Of a stretch of DNA of 64,000 bases, positions 34,840-43,842 are shown one piece after another. This stretch comes from Streptomyces sp. TS71-3. Lineage in GTDB: Bacteria; Actinomycetota; Actinomycetes; Streptomycetales; Streptomycetaceae. Position numbers and translations under genes: made by a program. The notes under the pieces are model-generated. The model saw only the letters and a program-made list of their open reading frames with translations, had not been told where the DNA came from and did not search any database. Position 1 is the first letter of the stretch. Every line of letters begins with the position of its first letter. The stretch lies in NCBI RefSeq assembly GCF_018327685.1, contig NZ_BNEL01000001.1, forward strand, positions 2,728,001 through 2,792,000, read 5' to 3'.

Positions 34840-35760
34840 ATGAGCGCAGCATTCACCAAGACGCCCGGGTGGCTGGACTGGTACCGGAACCCGTCCCGGC
34901 CGGCCTTCCGGCTGCCGGCCGGCACGGTGGACACCCACTGCCACGTCTTCGGGCCCGGCGACACCTTCCCGTACGCGCCCGAGCGCAAGTACACGCCCTG
35001 CGACGCGAGCGCCGCCCAGCTCTTCGCGCTCCGCGACCACCTCGGCGTCAGCCGCAACGTCATCGTCCAGGCCACCTGCCACGGCGCCGACAACAGCGCC
35101 ATGCTGGACGCCGTCCAGGCGTCCGGCGGCCGGGCGCGGGGCATCGCCACGGTGCGGCCCGACATCAGCGACGCGGAGCTGCGGCGGCTGGACGCGGCCG
35201 GGGTGCGCGGGGTGCGGTTCAACTTCCTCAAGCGCCTGGTGGACACCGCGCCCACCGAGGACCTGGCCACCATCGCGGCGAGGATCGCCCCGCTGGGCTG
35301 GCACGTCGTCCTCTACTTCGAGGCGGCGGACCTGGGGGACCTGGAGGACTTCTTCACCGCGCTGCCCACCCCGCTGGTGATCGACCACATGGGCCGCCCC
35401 GACGTGGGCCTGCCCGCGGACGGACCCGAGTTCGGCCGCTTCCTGCGGTTCGTCGAGCGCGGTGACGTCTGGGTGAAGGTGACCTGCCCCGAGCGGCTCA
35501 CCGCCACGGGCCCCGCGGCGCTCGACGGCGAGCCGCACCCCTACCGGGACGTCGTGCCGTTCGCCCGCCGGATGATCGAGGAGTTCCCGGACGCCGTGAT
35601 CTGGGGCACCGACTGGCCGCACCCGAACCTGAAGAGCCACATGCCGGACGACGGGCTGCTCGTCGACTTCGTCCCGCAGGTGGCCGTCACCGCCGAGCAG
35701 CGGCAGAAGCTGCTGGTCGACAACCCGATGCGGCTCTACTGGCCCGGCGAAGCCGGCTGA
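34840..35760 (+). CDS. ligI: 2-pyrone-4,6-dicarboxylate hydrolase
   Basis: 306 aa, ATG 34840 with GAGGAGAACC upstream. Metal-independent amidohydrolase-superfamily barrel with VDTHCHVFGPGDTFPYAP, VIVQATCHGADNSAM, GVRGVRFNFLKRLVD, TPLVIDHMGRPDV, and VIWGTDWPHPNLKSH. These are LigI landmarks, including the catalytic Asp in GTDWPHPN. Opens the PDC lactone to 4-oxalomesaconate, feeding the tautomerase and LigJ upstream in the same operon. Confidence 0.92.
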   Translation: MSAAFTKTPGWLDWYRNPSRPAFRLPAGTVDTHCHVFGPGDTFPYAPERKYTPCDASAAQLFALRDHLGVSRNVIVQATCHGADNSAMLDAVQASGGRARGIATVRPDISDAELRRLDAAGVRGVRFNFLKRLVDTAPTEDLATIAARIAPLGWHVVLYFEAADLGDLEDFFTALPTPLVIDHMGRPDVGLPADGPEFGRFLRFVERGDVWVKVTCPERLTATGPAALDGEPHPYRDVVPFARRMIEEFPDAVIWGTDWPHPNLKSHMPDDGLLVDFVPQVAVTAEQRQKLLVDNPMRLYWPGEAG

Positions 35761-35844
35761 CCCCCAGGCGCCAGGCCCCACTCCCCACTTCCCAGTCCCG
35801 CCCCCCGCACCCGCTCCCCGTTCCCTCGAAACGAAGGCGTTCCG

Positions 35845-37233
35845 ATGCACGACAAAGGCGCTCCGATACAGCTCGTCAACGCGGCAAACAGATTGAACCG
35901 GCTGCCCGCCGCCCGGTTCCACAAGGTCACCATCGCCATCGTGGCGTTCGCCTACTTCTTCGAGTTCGCGGACATCAACAGCTTCTCGATCACCGCGCCG
36001 CGGCTGATCAAGCTGTGGGGCATCACCGTCAATCAGGTCGCCTACGTGACCTCGCTCTCGTTCGTCGGGATGTTCATCGGGTCGATGGTCGCGAGCTGGA
36101 TCGCCGACCGGTGGGGCCGCAAGAAGGCGCTGACGCTGACCACCGTCTTCTTCGGCCTCTTCTCCCTGGCGTCGGTCTTCTCCTGGGACGTCCTGTCGCT
36201 GGGCGTCTTCCGCGTGCTGACGTCCGCGGGCCTGTCCGCGATGACGGTCGTGGCGGTCATCTACGTCAATGAGATGTACCCCGCCGCCTTCCGCGGCAAG
36301 TACCAGGCCTACGCCATCGTCATCGGCATCTGCGGCACCCCGGCGACCAACCTGATCGCCAGCGGGACCGTGCCGCTCACCGACTGGTCCTGGCGGCTGG
36401 TGTACCTGTGGGGCGCGCTCGGCCTGCTCTACGTCTTCTTCGCCAGGAAGCTGAAGGAGTCGCCGCGCTGGTTCGAGAGCAAGGGCCGCCACCAGGAGGC
36501 GGAAGCGGTGCTGCGGGAGATAGAGGGCCAGGTCAGCGCCGAGAAGGGCGCGCTGGCCGAGCCCGCGCCGCCGGCCCCCGAGCCGGAGGAGCCGGGCAGG
36601 GCGCCGCTGCGCATGCTGCTCCAGAAGAGGTACCTCGCGCCGACCCTGCTGCTCACGGTCCTGTGGGTCACCCAGACCATCGGGTTCTTCGGCTACTCGA
36701 CGTGGGCGCCGACCCTGCTCGCGAAGCACGGCTTCAGCGTCGGCAACTCGATCTTCTACGTGGCCCTCACCACGGTCGGCGCCCCGCTCGGGTCCTATCT
36801 GGCGGCGCTGGTCACCGACCGGTTCGAGCGCAAGTGGTGCCTGGTGGGGTTCGGCGCCGTCATCGCGGTCTGCGGCCTGCTCTACGGGCTGACCTTCAAC
36901 CCGCTGCTGATCGTCGCCTTCGGCTTCCTGGTCAACATGTTCGAGCGCGGCTACACGGCGCTGGGGTACGCCTACTCCCCGGAGCTGTACGACATGCGGG
37001 GCCGCTCCCTGGGCACGGGCTTCTCCTACGGCCTCGGCCGCCTGTCGAACGCGGCCGGTCCGCTGATCATCGCCACGCTCTACAACGGCAGCGGCTACCG
37101 CAGCGTCTTCTATTTCATCGCCGGTACGTGGTTGCTGGGGGCCGCGGTACTCGCCCTCTTCGGGCCGAGCACGCGCAGGGCCCGCCTTGTGGCCCAGGGG
37201 GCGCCGTCGGAGCCGGAGCGGGCCGCGGCGTAG
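35845..37233 (+). CDS. MFS transporter, probably for aromatic acid or pyrone dicarboxylate
   Basis: 462 aa, ATG 35845, 84 bases after ligI. Twelve predicted helices in two halves joined by a charged loop with a Pro/Glu stretch (PAPPAPEPEEPGRAP). MFS signature ADRWGRKKALTL after helix 2 and DRFERKWC in the second half, with RYLAPTLLLTVLWVTQTIGF starting that half. Sugar/aromatic-acid:H+ symporter type. As last gene of the PDC operon it likely imports 2-pyrone-4,6-dicarboxylate or a related acid. Confidence 0.88.
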   Translation: MHDKGAPIQLVNAANRLNRLPAARFHKVTIAIVAFAYFFEFADINSFSITAPRLIKLWGITVNQVAYVTSLSFVGMFIGSMVASWIADRWGRKKALTLTTVFFGLFSLASVFSWDVLSLGVFRVLTSAGLSAMTVVAVIYVNEMYPAAFRGKYQAYAIVIGICGTPATNLIASGTVPLTDWSWRLVYLWGALGLLYVFFARKLKESPRWFESKGRHQEAEAVLREIEGQVSAEKGALAEPAPPAPEPEEPGRAPLRMLLQKRYLAPTLLLTVLWVTQTIGFFGYSTWAPTLLAKHGFSVGNSIFYVALTTVGAPLGSYLAALVTDRFERKWCLVGFGAVIAVCGLLYGLTFNPLLIVAFGFLVNMFERGYTALGYAYSPELYDMRGRSLGTGFSYGLGRLSNAAGPLIIATLYNGSGYRSVFYFIAGTWLLGAAVLALFGPSTRRARLVAQGAPSEPERAAA

Positions 37234-37432
37234 CCCTGCGGGCGGCCGGGGCCGGTGCCGCTGGGTGGGGCTTCGCCCCCCGCCGCAGGCGCGTACCGGC
37301 CGGCCGACGAACCCCGGCGTACCGCCACCGTCAGGCGGCCCCGTGTCGAACACGGTCGGGATTCTGTTCGATTTGTCCGGGTTACACTGATACGTCGAAC
37401 CGTGTCGCTACGTCCCCCTTCAGGAGCAGGCG

Positions 37433-39859
37433 ATGACCGCGCCCGCTGGACCGCCGGACGACCAGGGGTTCTGCCTCCCTGCGCTCGCGACGGCGATCGT
37501 GGACGGCACGGGAACGATCGTCGGCTGGTCCGCGGAGGCAGCGCGCCTCCTCGCCCGATCGGCCGAGGACGTGACCGGCCGCCCGGCCGGGGAACTCCTC
37601 GCGGACGGTGCGCGGTGGAAACCGGGCGAGAAGGGGCCGCTGCCCCCTCCGGGCCCCGGCCGGACCGTGCTGCGGACAGCGGACGGCGAGGGCGTGGAGG
37701 TCGCCTTCTGGGCGGCGGTGATGGGCGGCACGGCGGGGGCCATGCTGGTCCACTTCGTACCGGTCGACGTGGCCGTCGAGTGGGGGCAGGGGATCGGCCT
37801 GCTGCGCGCCCTGCTCGGCCAGCACGAGATCGGCATCTCCCTGCGCAGGCCGGACCTCACCCTCGAACGCACCAACATCACCTCGGGAATGTTCGGAGCC
37901 CCGGCCCTCAAGCCGGGCGACCGGTTCGACGACGTGGTGTGGTCCCGGGACGCGGCCGAGGCGGAGTCGATCCTCGGGCAGGTGGTGGAGACCGGCGTAC
38001 CCGCGATCTCGCGGCAGCACCAGTGGCGATCCCTCCGGACCCCGCCGCAGGAGCACACGGTCTCGGTGTCCGCGTTCCGCATGGAGGACGCCCGGGGCGA
38101 GCCGTCCGGGGTCGCCGTCATCGTGGAGGACGTCACCGAGCAGGAGCGCATCCGAAGGCAGCGGGAGCTGCTGCACAGCGCGGCGACCCGGATCGGCTTC
38201 TCGCTGGACGTCCGCCGCACCGCCCAGGCGCTCGCCGACGTGGTCCACGAGATCGCCGACGTGGTGACCGTCGCCCTCGCCCCGTCCGTGCTCGCGGGGC
38301 GCGAGCTGGTGCCGACCGTGCGGGCGAGCACCCCCCTGGTGACCGCGGCGGTCTCGGCAGCCCGCGAGCTGCCCGAGGAATTCCTCAGCGTCGGGCGGCA
38401 GCAGCCGCGGATTCCGGACAGCGTCCAGCTCAGGGAGGTCCTTCAGGGGCGTTCCGTCGTCCTCAGCAAGGAGGAGGCCGTCAGATCCCTGAGGGAGGAC
38501 GAGGACTTGATCGCGCAGCTGATCCCGCCGGACGGGGGATCGCTGGTGGTCGCGCCGCTGTTCGCGCGGGGGCTGATGCTCGGCACCGTCGCCGCCTGGC
38601 AGACCGCGGACTCGCCCGCGTTCGAGGACGACGAGGTGCAGCTCCTCGGCGAGATCTGCTCACGGGCGGCCCTCGGCATCGACAACGCCCGCCGCTACGC
38701 CCACGAGCACCAGGCGGCCGTGGGGCTCCAGGAGCGGCTGCTGCCGCGTCCGGTCACCGATGTGACGGCGGCGCACACGGTGGGGGCCTACGCGCCGGCA
38801 GGTGGCGGCGCGGGTGTCGGCGGGGACTGGTTCGACGTCATCGAGCTGCCCTCGCTACGGGTCGCGTTCGTCGTCGGCGACGTCGTCGGACACGGCATCC
38901 AAGCCGCGGCGGGCATGGGCCGCCTGCGCACCTCCGTGCAGAACTTCGCCATCCTGGAGCTCGAACCGGCCGAACTCCTCGGCCACATGGAGGACCTGGT
39001 GCAGCGCCTGGCCGCCGAGAGGCCGACTCCCGGCAGCGAAACGATCGGCGCCACCTGCCTGTTCGCCGTCTACGACCCCACCACCCGGCAGTGCACCTTC
39101 GCCAACGCGGGACAGCCGCCGCCCGTGCTGGTCAGGCCGGACGGCAGCACCGCCCCCGTCGACGTCCCCCCGGGCCCGCCGCTGGGCGTGGGCGGGGTCC
39201 CCTACGAGTCCACCACCGTCACCCTGGAACCGGACACGCTCCTGGCGCTCTTCACCGACGGCCTGCTGGCACTCGCGCCCTACGCGGACGGGGACGGGGA
39301 CGGGCAGCGGAGCGTGGAACGGCGCCTCGCGGAGCTGTACCGGGAGGGGCGCTCGCTGGAGGCGATGGGCGACGACCTGCTCGCCGGCGCCGTCCGCTCC
39401 GAGCCCCGTGACGACATCGCCGTCCTGCTGGCCAGGGTCAACGCCGTCGACCCCGGCTCCGTCGCCGTCTGGGAGTTCCCCGCCGAGGCCGGCTCGGTCG
39501 CCGAGGCCCGGACCGCCGTCATCGGGCAGCTGGAGGCCTGGGACCTCACCCACCTGGTCTTCACCACCGAACTGGTCGTCAGCGAGCTCGTCACCAACGC
39601 CGTCCGCTACGCCTGGGCCCCCATCCGCGTCCGCCTCCTGCGCGACCAGGTCCTCATCTGCGAGGTCAGCGACCCCAGCAACACCCAGCCGCGCCTGATG
39701 CGGGCCGGCGGCACCGACGAGGGCGGCCGGGGACTGTTCATCGTGGCGCAGTGCACCACCCGCTGGGGATGCCGCTACGGCAGCCGGGGCAAGACCATCT
39801 GGACGGAACAGCCCCTCCAGGCCGGCGAGAGCCCGCTCATCTCGCTGCCCGACTTCTGA
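37433..39859 (+). CDS. PAS-GAF-SpoIIE-HATPase switch protein, phosphatase intact
   Basis: 808 aa, ATG 37433 with AGGAGCAGGCG upstream. PAS about 15-90, second PAS-like domain about 115-240, GAF about 245-430, SpoIIE/PP2C about 440-690, anti-sigma HATPase about 695-808. Here the metal-binding set is complete: GGDWFDVIELP (D465), VVGDVVGHG, LFTDGLLAL and EPRDDIAVLLAR. HATPase N-box reads SELVTNAVRYA, with DEGGRGLFIV later. Predicted to dephosphorylate an anti-sigma antagonist while its kinase-like tail binds partners. A close architectural relative of the protein at 2517, which lacks these ligands. Cytoplasmic. Confidence 0.9.
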   Translation: MTAPAGPPDDQGFCLPALATAIVDGTGTIVGWSAEAARLLARSAEDVTGRPAGELLADGARWKPGEKGPLPPPGPGRTVLRTADGEGVEVAFWAAVMGGTAGAMLVHFVPVDVAVEWGQGIGLLRALLGQHEIGISLRRPDLTLERTNITSGMFGAPALKPGDRFDDVVWSRDAAEAESILGQVVETGVPAISRQHQWRSLRTPPQEHTVSVSAFRMEDARGEPSGVAVIVEDVTEQERIRRQRELLHSAATRIGFSLDVRRTAQALADVVHEIADVVTVALAPSVLAGRELVPTVRASTPLVTAAVSAARELPEEFLSVGRQQPRIPDSVQLREVLQGRSVVLSKEEAVRSLREDEDLIAQLIPPDGGSLVVAPLFARGLMLGTVAAWQTADSPAFEDDEVQLLGEICSRAALGIDNARRYAHEHQAAVGLQERLLPRPVTDVTAAHTVGAYAPAGGGAGVGGDWFDVIELPSLRVAFVVGDVVGHGIQAAAGMGRLRTSVQNFAILELEPAELLGHMEDLVQRLAAERPTPGSETIGATCLFAVYDPTTRQCTFANAGQPPPVLVRPDGSTAPVDVPPGPPLGVGGVPYESTTVTLEPDTLLALFTDGLLALAPYADGDGDGQRSVERRLAELYREGRSLEAMGDDLLAGAVRSEPRDDIAVLLARVNAVDPGSVAVWEFPAEAGSVAEARTAVIGQLEAWDLTHLVFTTELVVSELVTNAVRYAWAPIRVRLLRDQVLICEVSDPSNTQPRLMRAGGTDEGGRGLFIVAQCTTRWGCRYGSRGKTIWTEQPLQAGESPLISLPDF

Positions 39860-39964
39860 CCGCACGCGCCCGCCGCGCGTGGCGGCGCGGGAGCGCGCGG
39901 GATCGTCCCACGTCCCGGACGGGCCGGACCACGTCCGGACGGCCCGGACAGGAAGGGACCCGCC

Positions 39965-41275
39965 GTGTACGACGCCACCGACCCGATCGATCTGCTCACC
40001 CACGAACTCGCCCAGCTCACCGAGTCCGGCCACGCGGTCACCGGCCCGGACCGTGCCGCCGTCCACGACGCCGCCGAGGCGGGGCGCGCCCTCGACCAGC
40101 TCGCCGGTACGCCCCGCGCGCCCGGCTGGCGGTACGAGGAACCCGGCGACCTGCCCGGCATCCTCGCGGCCCTGCCCGAGGACGGCGTCCCCGCGGCGCG
40201 GCCCGGCCCGCCCACCGGCTACCCGGAGCGGCTGCTCGGCGCCTGGACGGGGCGCGTCGTCGGCAACATGCTCGGCAAGCCCGTCGAACTGGGCGACTAC
40301 TGGACGCCCGCGAAGATCGCCGCGTACCTGCGGGGGGCCGGCGCCTACCCGCTCGCCGACTACGTCCCGCTGACGAAGGCCGCCTCCACGCCCCAGTACC
40401 GGCTCAGGGAGTGCCGGCCGGAGACGACCAGGGGCAACATCGACGGCTCCTCCCGGGACGACGACGTCGACTACACCATCCTCAACCTGCACGTCCTCCA
40501 GAAGTACGGCCCGGACTTCAGCACCGCGGACATCGCCGCCGAGTGGCTGGCGCTGCTGCCGTACCTCCAGACCTTCACCGCCGAACGGGTCGCCATCCGC
40601 AACCTCGTCGCCGGCCTGCCCTCGGAGCGCTGCGCGGCCCACCGCAATCCGTACCGGGAGTGGATCGGCGCCCTCATCCGCGGCGACGTCTTCGGCTACG
40701 TCTGCCCGGGCGCCCCGGCGCGGGCGGCCCGGCTGGCGTTCCGGGACGCGTCGCTGTCGCACACCGGCAACGGCGTCTACGGGGAGGTGTGGGCCGCGGC
40801 CCTGGTCGCCTCCGCGTTCACGGCAGGCACGGCGCGCGCCGCCGTTGACCGCTCGCTCGCCTACGTGCCGCGGCGCAGCCGGCTGGCCGAGGCGCTGAGG
40901 GCGACCGTCGCGTCGTTCGACTCCGGCGCCACCTGGGAGGAGACGATCGCGCTGATCGGCACGCGGTACGGGCACTACTCCTGGATCCACACCGTCAACA
41001 ACGCCGCCGTCATCGCCGCCGGACTGCTGCACGGCGACGGCGACTTCACCCGGACCATCGGGCTGACCGTGCAGGGCGGCCTGGACACCGACTCCAACGG
41101 CGCCACCGCGGGCTCCGTCGCCGGCGCCCTGTCCGGCGCGGCACGCATCCCCGCGCACTGGACCGCACCGCTGCACGACCGCGTGCGCTCCGCCGTGTTC
41201 GGCTTCGACGGCTCCCGCATCACCGGCCTGGCACGCCGCACCGCCAGGCTCGCACCGGACTTCGCCGGCGGCTGA
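39965..41275 (+). CDS. ADP-ribosylglycohydrolase-family protein
   Basis: 436 aa from GTG 39965 with GGAAGGGA upstream. After an N-terminal extension of about 80 residues the DraG/ARH fold starts with ERLLGAWTGRVVGNMLGKPV. Dimetal-site motifs: DGSSRDDDVDYTI and QGGLDTDSNGATAGSVAGAL. Members remove ADP-ribose from proteins or hydrolyse ribosyl compounds. Larger than the second ARH in this window (354 aa at 48447) and not in an obvious operon; it follows the SpoIIE-type gene by 105 bases. Confidence 0.9.
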   Translation: MYDATDPIDLLTHELAQLTESGHAVTGPDRAAVHDAAEAGRALDQLAGTPRAPGWRYEEPGDLPGILAALPEDGVPAARPGPPTGYPERLLGAWTGRVVGNMLGKPVELGDYWTPAKIAAYLRGAGAYPLADYVPLTKAASTPQYRLRECRPETTRGNIDGSSRDDDVDYTILNLHVLQKYGPDFSTADIAAEWLALLPYLQTFTAERVAIRNLVAGLPSERCAAHRNPYREWIGALIRGDVFGYVCPGAPARAARLAFRDASLSHTGNGVYGEVWAAALVASAFTAGTARAAVDRSLAYVPRRSRLAEALRATVASFDSGATWEETIALIGTRYGHYSWIHTVNNAAVIAAGLLHGDGDFTRTIGLTVQGGLDTDSNGATAGSVAGALSGAARIPAHWTAPLHDRVRSAVFGFDGSRITGLARRTARLAPDFAGG

Positions 41276-41382
41276 CGGGGCATCGGGCGGAACTCGCTCC
41301 CGAACTCCCCGCGATCTCCCGTAGAGTTGTTCGAGGGTGCCATGTGCCGCGCCGTGGGGGCGTTGCCCGTGGGGGACATGCC

Positions 41383-41751
41383 ATGAGGGTTGTGATCTCG
41401 GCCGAGGGTGACGGCCGTGCAGAGGATCTCCAGGCGTTGCAGGACTGGCTGCTCACCGACTCGGCCCTCGGCGGCGGCCGGGCCACCGTCGAGGCGCCCC
41501 GGGCGACCGGCGGCCGGATGGGGATCGGGTCCGACGAGATCCAGGTGATCCTCGGCGCCGCCGCCTTCGGCCTCGAACTGGCCCACTCCATCCGCTCCTG
41601 GCTACGGGCCCGGCACGGCACGCCCCGCGTGGTCATCGTCGTCAGCGGCCCCGAGCAGGCGGCACGGATGGCACAGGCCCTCGGCGGCGCCGTGGACGTC
41701 CGCACCGAGCCAGGGCCCGCCGGCGGCGACACGGGCCGGGAGGAGGCGTGA
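41383..41751 (+). CDS. Effector-associated constant component EACC1-like protein
   Basis: 122 aa from ATG 41383 with GGGGGA upstream. Reads MRVVISAEGDGRAEDLQALQ, GRMGIGSDEIQVILGAAAFG, VVIVVSGPEQAARMAQAL: the small EACC1 domain with a beta strand, a helix resembling a membrane-proximal or core hydrophobic helix, and a final strand. EACC1 proteins are the constant partner of variable effectors (caspase, trypsin, STAND) in actinobacterial conflict systems. Overlaps the caspase gene by GTGA, as expected. Confidence 0.82.
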   Translation: MRVVISAEGDGRAEDLQALQDWLLTDSALGGGRATVEAPRATGGRMGIGSDEIQVILGAAAFGLELAHSIRSWLRARHGTPRVVIVVSGPEQAARMAQALGGAVDVRTEPGPAGGDTGREEA

Positions 41752-43673
41752 GCACGCCCGCCTCCGCCCCGCTGGGGCACATCGACCCCGCGCGCTCGGC
41801 CTGCCTCCTCATCGGGGTCGACGCGTACGAGTCGCTGGAGCGGCTCCGCAGCGTCGAGCACAACCTGACCGAGCTGACCCGGGCCCTGCGGGACGAGAAC
41901 ATCGGTGCCTTCGGCGGCAACCGCGTCACCGCCCTGCCGAACCCGGCCAGCGCGCTCGCCGTCACCGAGGCCATAGGCGAGGCCGGCGCGCTGGCCGAGG
42001 ACACCCTGCTCGTCTACTACGCGGGCCACGGCCTCGTGGGCCGCGACGGGGAGCTCTACCTCACCCTGCCGACGTCCCTGCCCGGCCGGCACGAGAGCTG
42101 GGTGGACGCCCGCGATGTCCGCGCCGCCGTCGAGCGGGCCGGCGCGCAGCGCTCCGTCGTCATACTCGACTGCTGCTTCAGCGGCCGGTACATCCCCCAG
42201 GGCGTGATGTCCGCCGGTGCGGTGGAGACGGCCGTGCAGTCCCTGACCGAGGACAGCAAGTCGTTCACCCTGACCTCGGCGCCGCGCGACCGCGTCGGCC
42301 ACGCCCCGGACCCCGACCGCTGCTCGGTCTTCACCGGCGCGCTGGTCAAGGTCCTCAAGGAGGGCAAGCCGGACGGCCCGCCCATGCTCACCCTCGACAT
42401 GGTCTACGAGCGGTTGCGGACCGTCATGAAGGGCGTGCCCGAGGCGCAGCGGCCCCAGTGCCACGACGACAACAACCTCGGCGGCCTCGGCTTCGTGCGG
42501 AACGCCGCGCTCCGGCTGCCCCCGTGGGCCCCCTCGGGACCGCCGCCCGCGCCGCGCCGCCGCTGGCCCGCCGCCCTGCTCGGCGCCGCGGTCGGCGCGG
42601 CCCTGGCGGTCGGCGGGCCCGCCCTGTGGCCGCACCTGCACCACGCGCCGTCGACGGGGGACTGCTCGCCGGACGCCGCGCTCCTCGGGTACTCCGACGC
42701 CCTCGACAAGGTCCGCAAGGCCAACGACCGGGTCAGCGGCCTGTCCGGCCTGGCCTTCGACCCCCAGCGCAGCGACCGCGTGTACGCCGTCTCGGACAAC
42801 GCCACGGGCCTGATCGTGCCCGTGCGGATCGGGGCGCCCGGCCACCTCGACCCGGTGGCCGGCGAACCGTGGACCCTGCGCGGCGCCGACGACAAGCCCA
42901 TCGGCGCCTGGCTGGACGCCGAGGCACTGGTGATGGAGAAGGGCGGCGGCACGGTACTGGTGGCGTCGGAGGACGGCCCGGGGATCCGCCGATTCGACCT
43001 GGGCACGCGGCGGCAGACCGCCTCCTTCAAGGTGCCCCCGGGCCTGCACGTCGCCCCTGCCGGAACGGCACTCGCCGGCCGCTCCTTCGAGTCGCTCGCC
43101 GCCTCCCCGAAGGGGGACCACCTGTACGCCGGCATGGAGGCCCCCCTCGCACAGGACGGCGACTGGCACGGCCAGGGACTGATCCGCATCCAGCGCTACA
43201 CCGGCGCTCCCGGCAAGACGTACCGGCCGGACCGGCAGTACGAGTTCGTGGCCGACGAGGGCATGTACCTGGTGGAGCTCGCCGCCCTCGACGACCACCG
43301 GCTGCTCGCGCTGGAGCGGCAGTACACGGTGGGTCTCGGCAACGCGATCCGGGTCCGCCAGATCGACCTGAGCGAGGCCCCCGACGTCTCCCGCGAGCCG
43401 TCGCTGTTCAGCCAGCCGTCCGACCTCCAGGCCCCGAGCGTCCCCGTCTTCGACCTCGCCGACTGCCCGTCCGGCGACCCGGGTTCGGTCCGCTCGACGG
43501 GACCCCAGGCCAACCCGCTCCTGGAGAACGTCGAGGGCATGGCCCTGGGCCCCACGCTGGACTCCGGCCCCTACCGCGGCCGCCGCCTGCTCCTGATGAT
43601 CTCCGACGACAACGACAGCGCCAGCCAGATCACCCGCCTCTACGCCCTGGCCGTCAAGCCCGCGGGCGGCTGA
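41748..43673 (+). CDS. Caspase-TM-phytase-like propeller fusion, EACC1 effector
   Basis: 641 aa; GTG 41748 overlaps EACC1. Caspase-family peptidase at about 15-250: first strand ACLLIGVDAYESLERL, catalytic His94 in YYAGHG and Cys143 in ILDCCFSGRY, both intact. One membrane helix at about 273-294 (WPAALLGAAVGAALAVGG). Then 300-641 forms an extracytoplasmic beta-propeller resembling 'esterase-like activity of phytase' proteins (VSGLSGLAFDPQRSDRVYAV, EALVMEKGGGTVLVASEDGP, SFESLAASPKGDHLYAGME, ENVEGMALGPTLD). This orientation puts the peptidase in the cytoplasm and the propeller outside, suggesting that an external ligand controls a suicidal or regulatory protease. Confidence 0.85.
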   Translation: MSTPASAPLGHIDPARSACLLIGVDAYESLERLRSVEHNLTELTRALRDENIGAFGGNRVTALPNPASALAVTEAIGEAGALAEDTLLVYYAGHGLVGRDGELYLTLPTSLPGRHESWVDARDVRAAVERAGAQRSVVILDCCFSGRYIPQGVMSAGAVETAVQSLTEDSKSFTLTSAPRDRVGHAPDPDRCSVFTGALVKVLKEGKPDGPPMLTLDMVYERLRTVMKGVPEAQRPQCHDDNNLGGLGFVRNAALRLPPWAPSGPPPAPRRRWPAALLGAAVGAALAVGGPALWPHLHHAPSTGDCSPDAALLGYSDALDKVRKANDRVSGLSGLAFDPQRSDRVYAVSDNATGLIVPVRIGAPGHLDPVAGEPWTLRGADDKPIGAWLDAEALVMEKGGGTVLVASEDGPGIRRFDLGTRRQTASFKVPPGLHVAPAGTALAGRSFESLAASPKGDHLYAGMEAPLAQDGDWHGQGLIRIQRYTGAPGKTYRPDRQYEFVADEGMYLVELAALDDHRLLALERQYTVGLGNAIRVRQIDLSEAPDVSREPSLFSQPSDLQAPSVPVFDLADCPSGDPGSVRSTGPQANPLLENVEGMALGPTLDSGPYRGRRLLLMISDDNDSASQITRLYALAVKPAGG

Positions 43674-43714
43674 GAGCGCCGGACCCCACCGGGCGCGGCG
43701 TCCGCACCCGGGAC

Positions 43715-43746
43715 CGCGGGACCCGCCCACCGCGGGACCCGCCCAC
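43715..43746. repeat. Two tandem 16-bp repeats
   Basis: CGCGGGACCCGCCCAC at 43715-43730 and 43731-43746, each self-complementary in part, in the gap between the convergent caspase and kinase genes. May act as a terminator. Confidence 0.55.
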
Positions 43747-43842
43747 CGGGGCGTCCGCCCCGGCCGGCGGAGGCGGCGCCCTCCCCGGCGGCCCCCTCCC
43801 GTCCCGGAGACGGGCCGCACGCCGTCGTGCCGGGGCGAAGGC

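Noticed and set aside
34699..37353. An 884-codon open frame on the minus strand
   Set aside because: Antisense to ligI and the MFS gene, both of which have clear family motifs; the antisense product has none.
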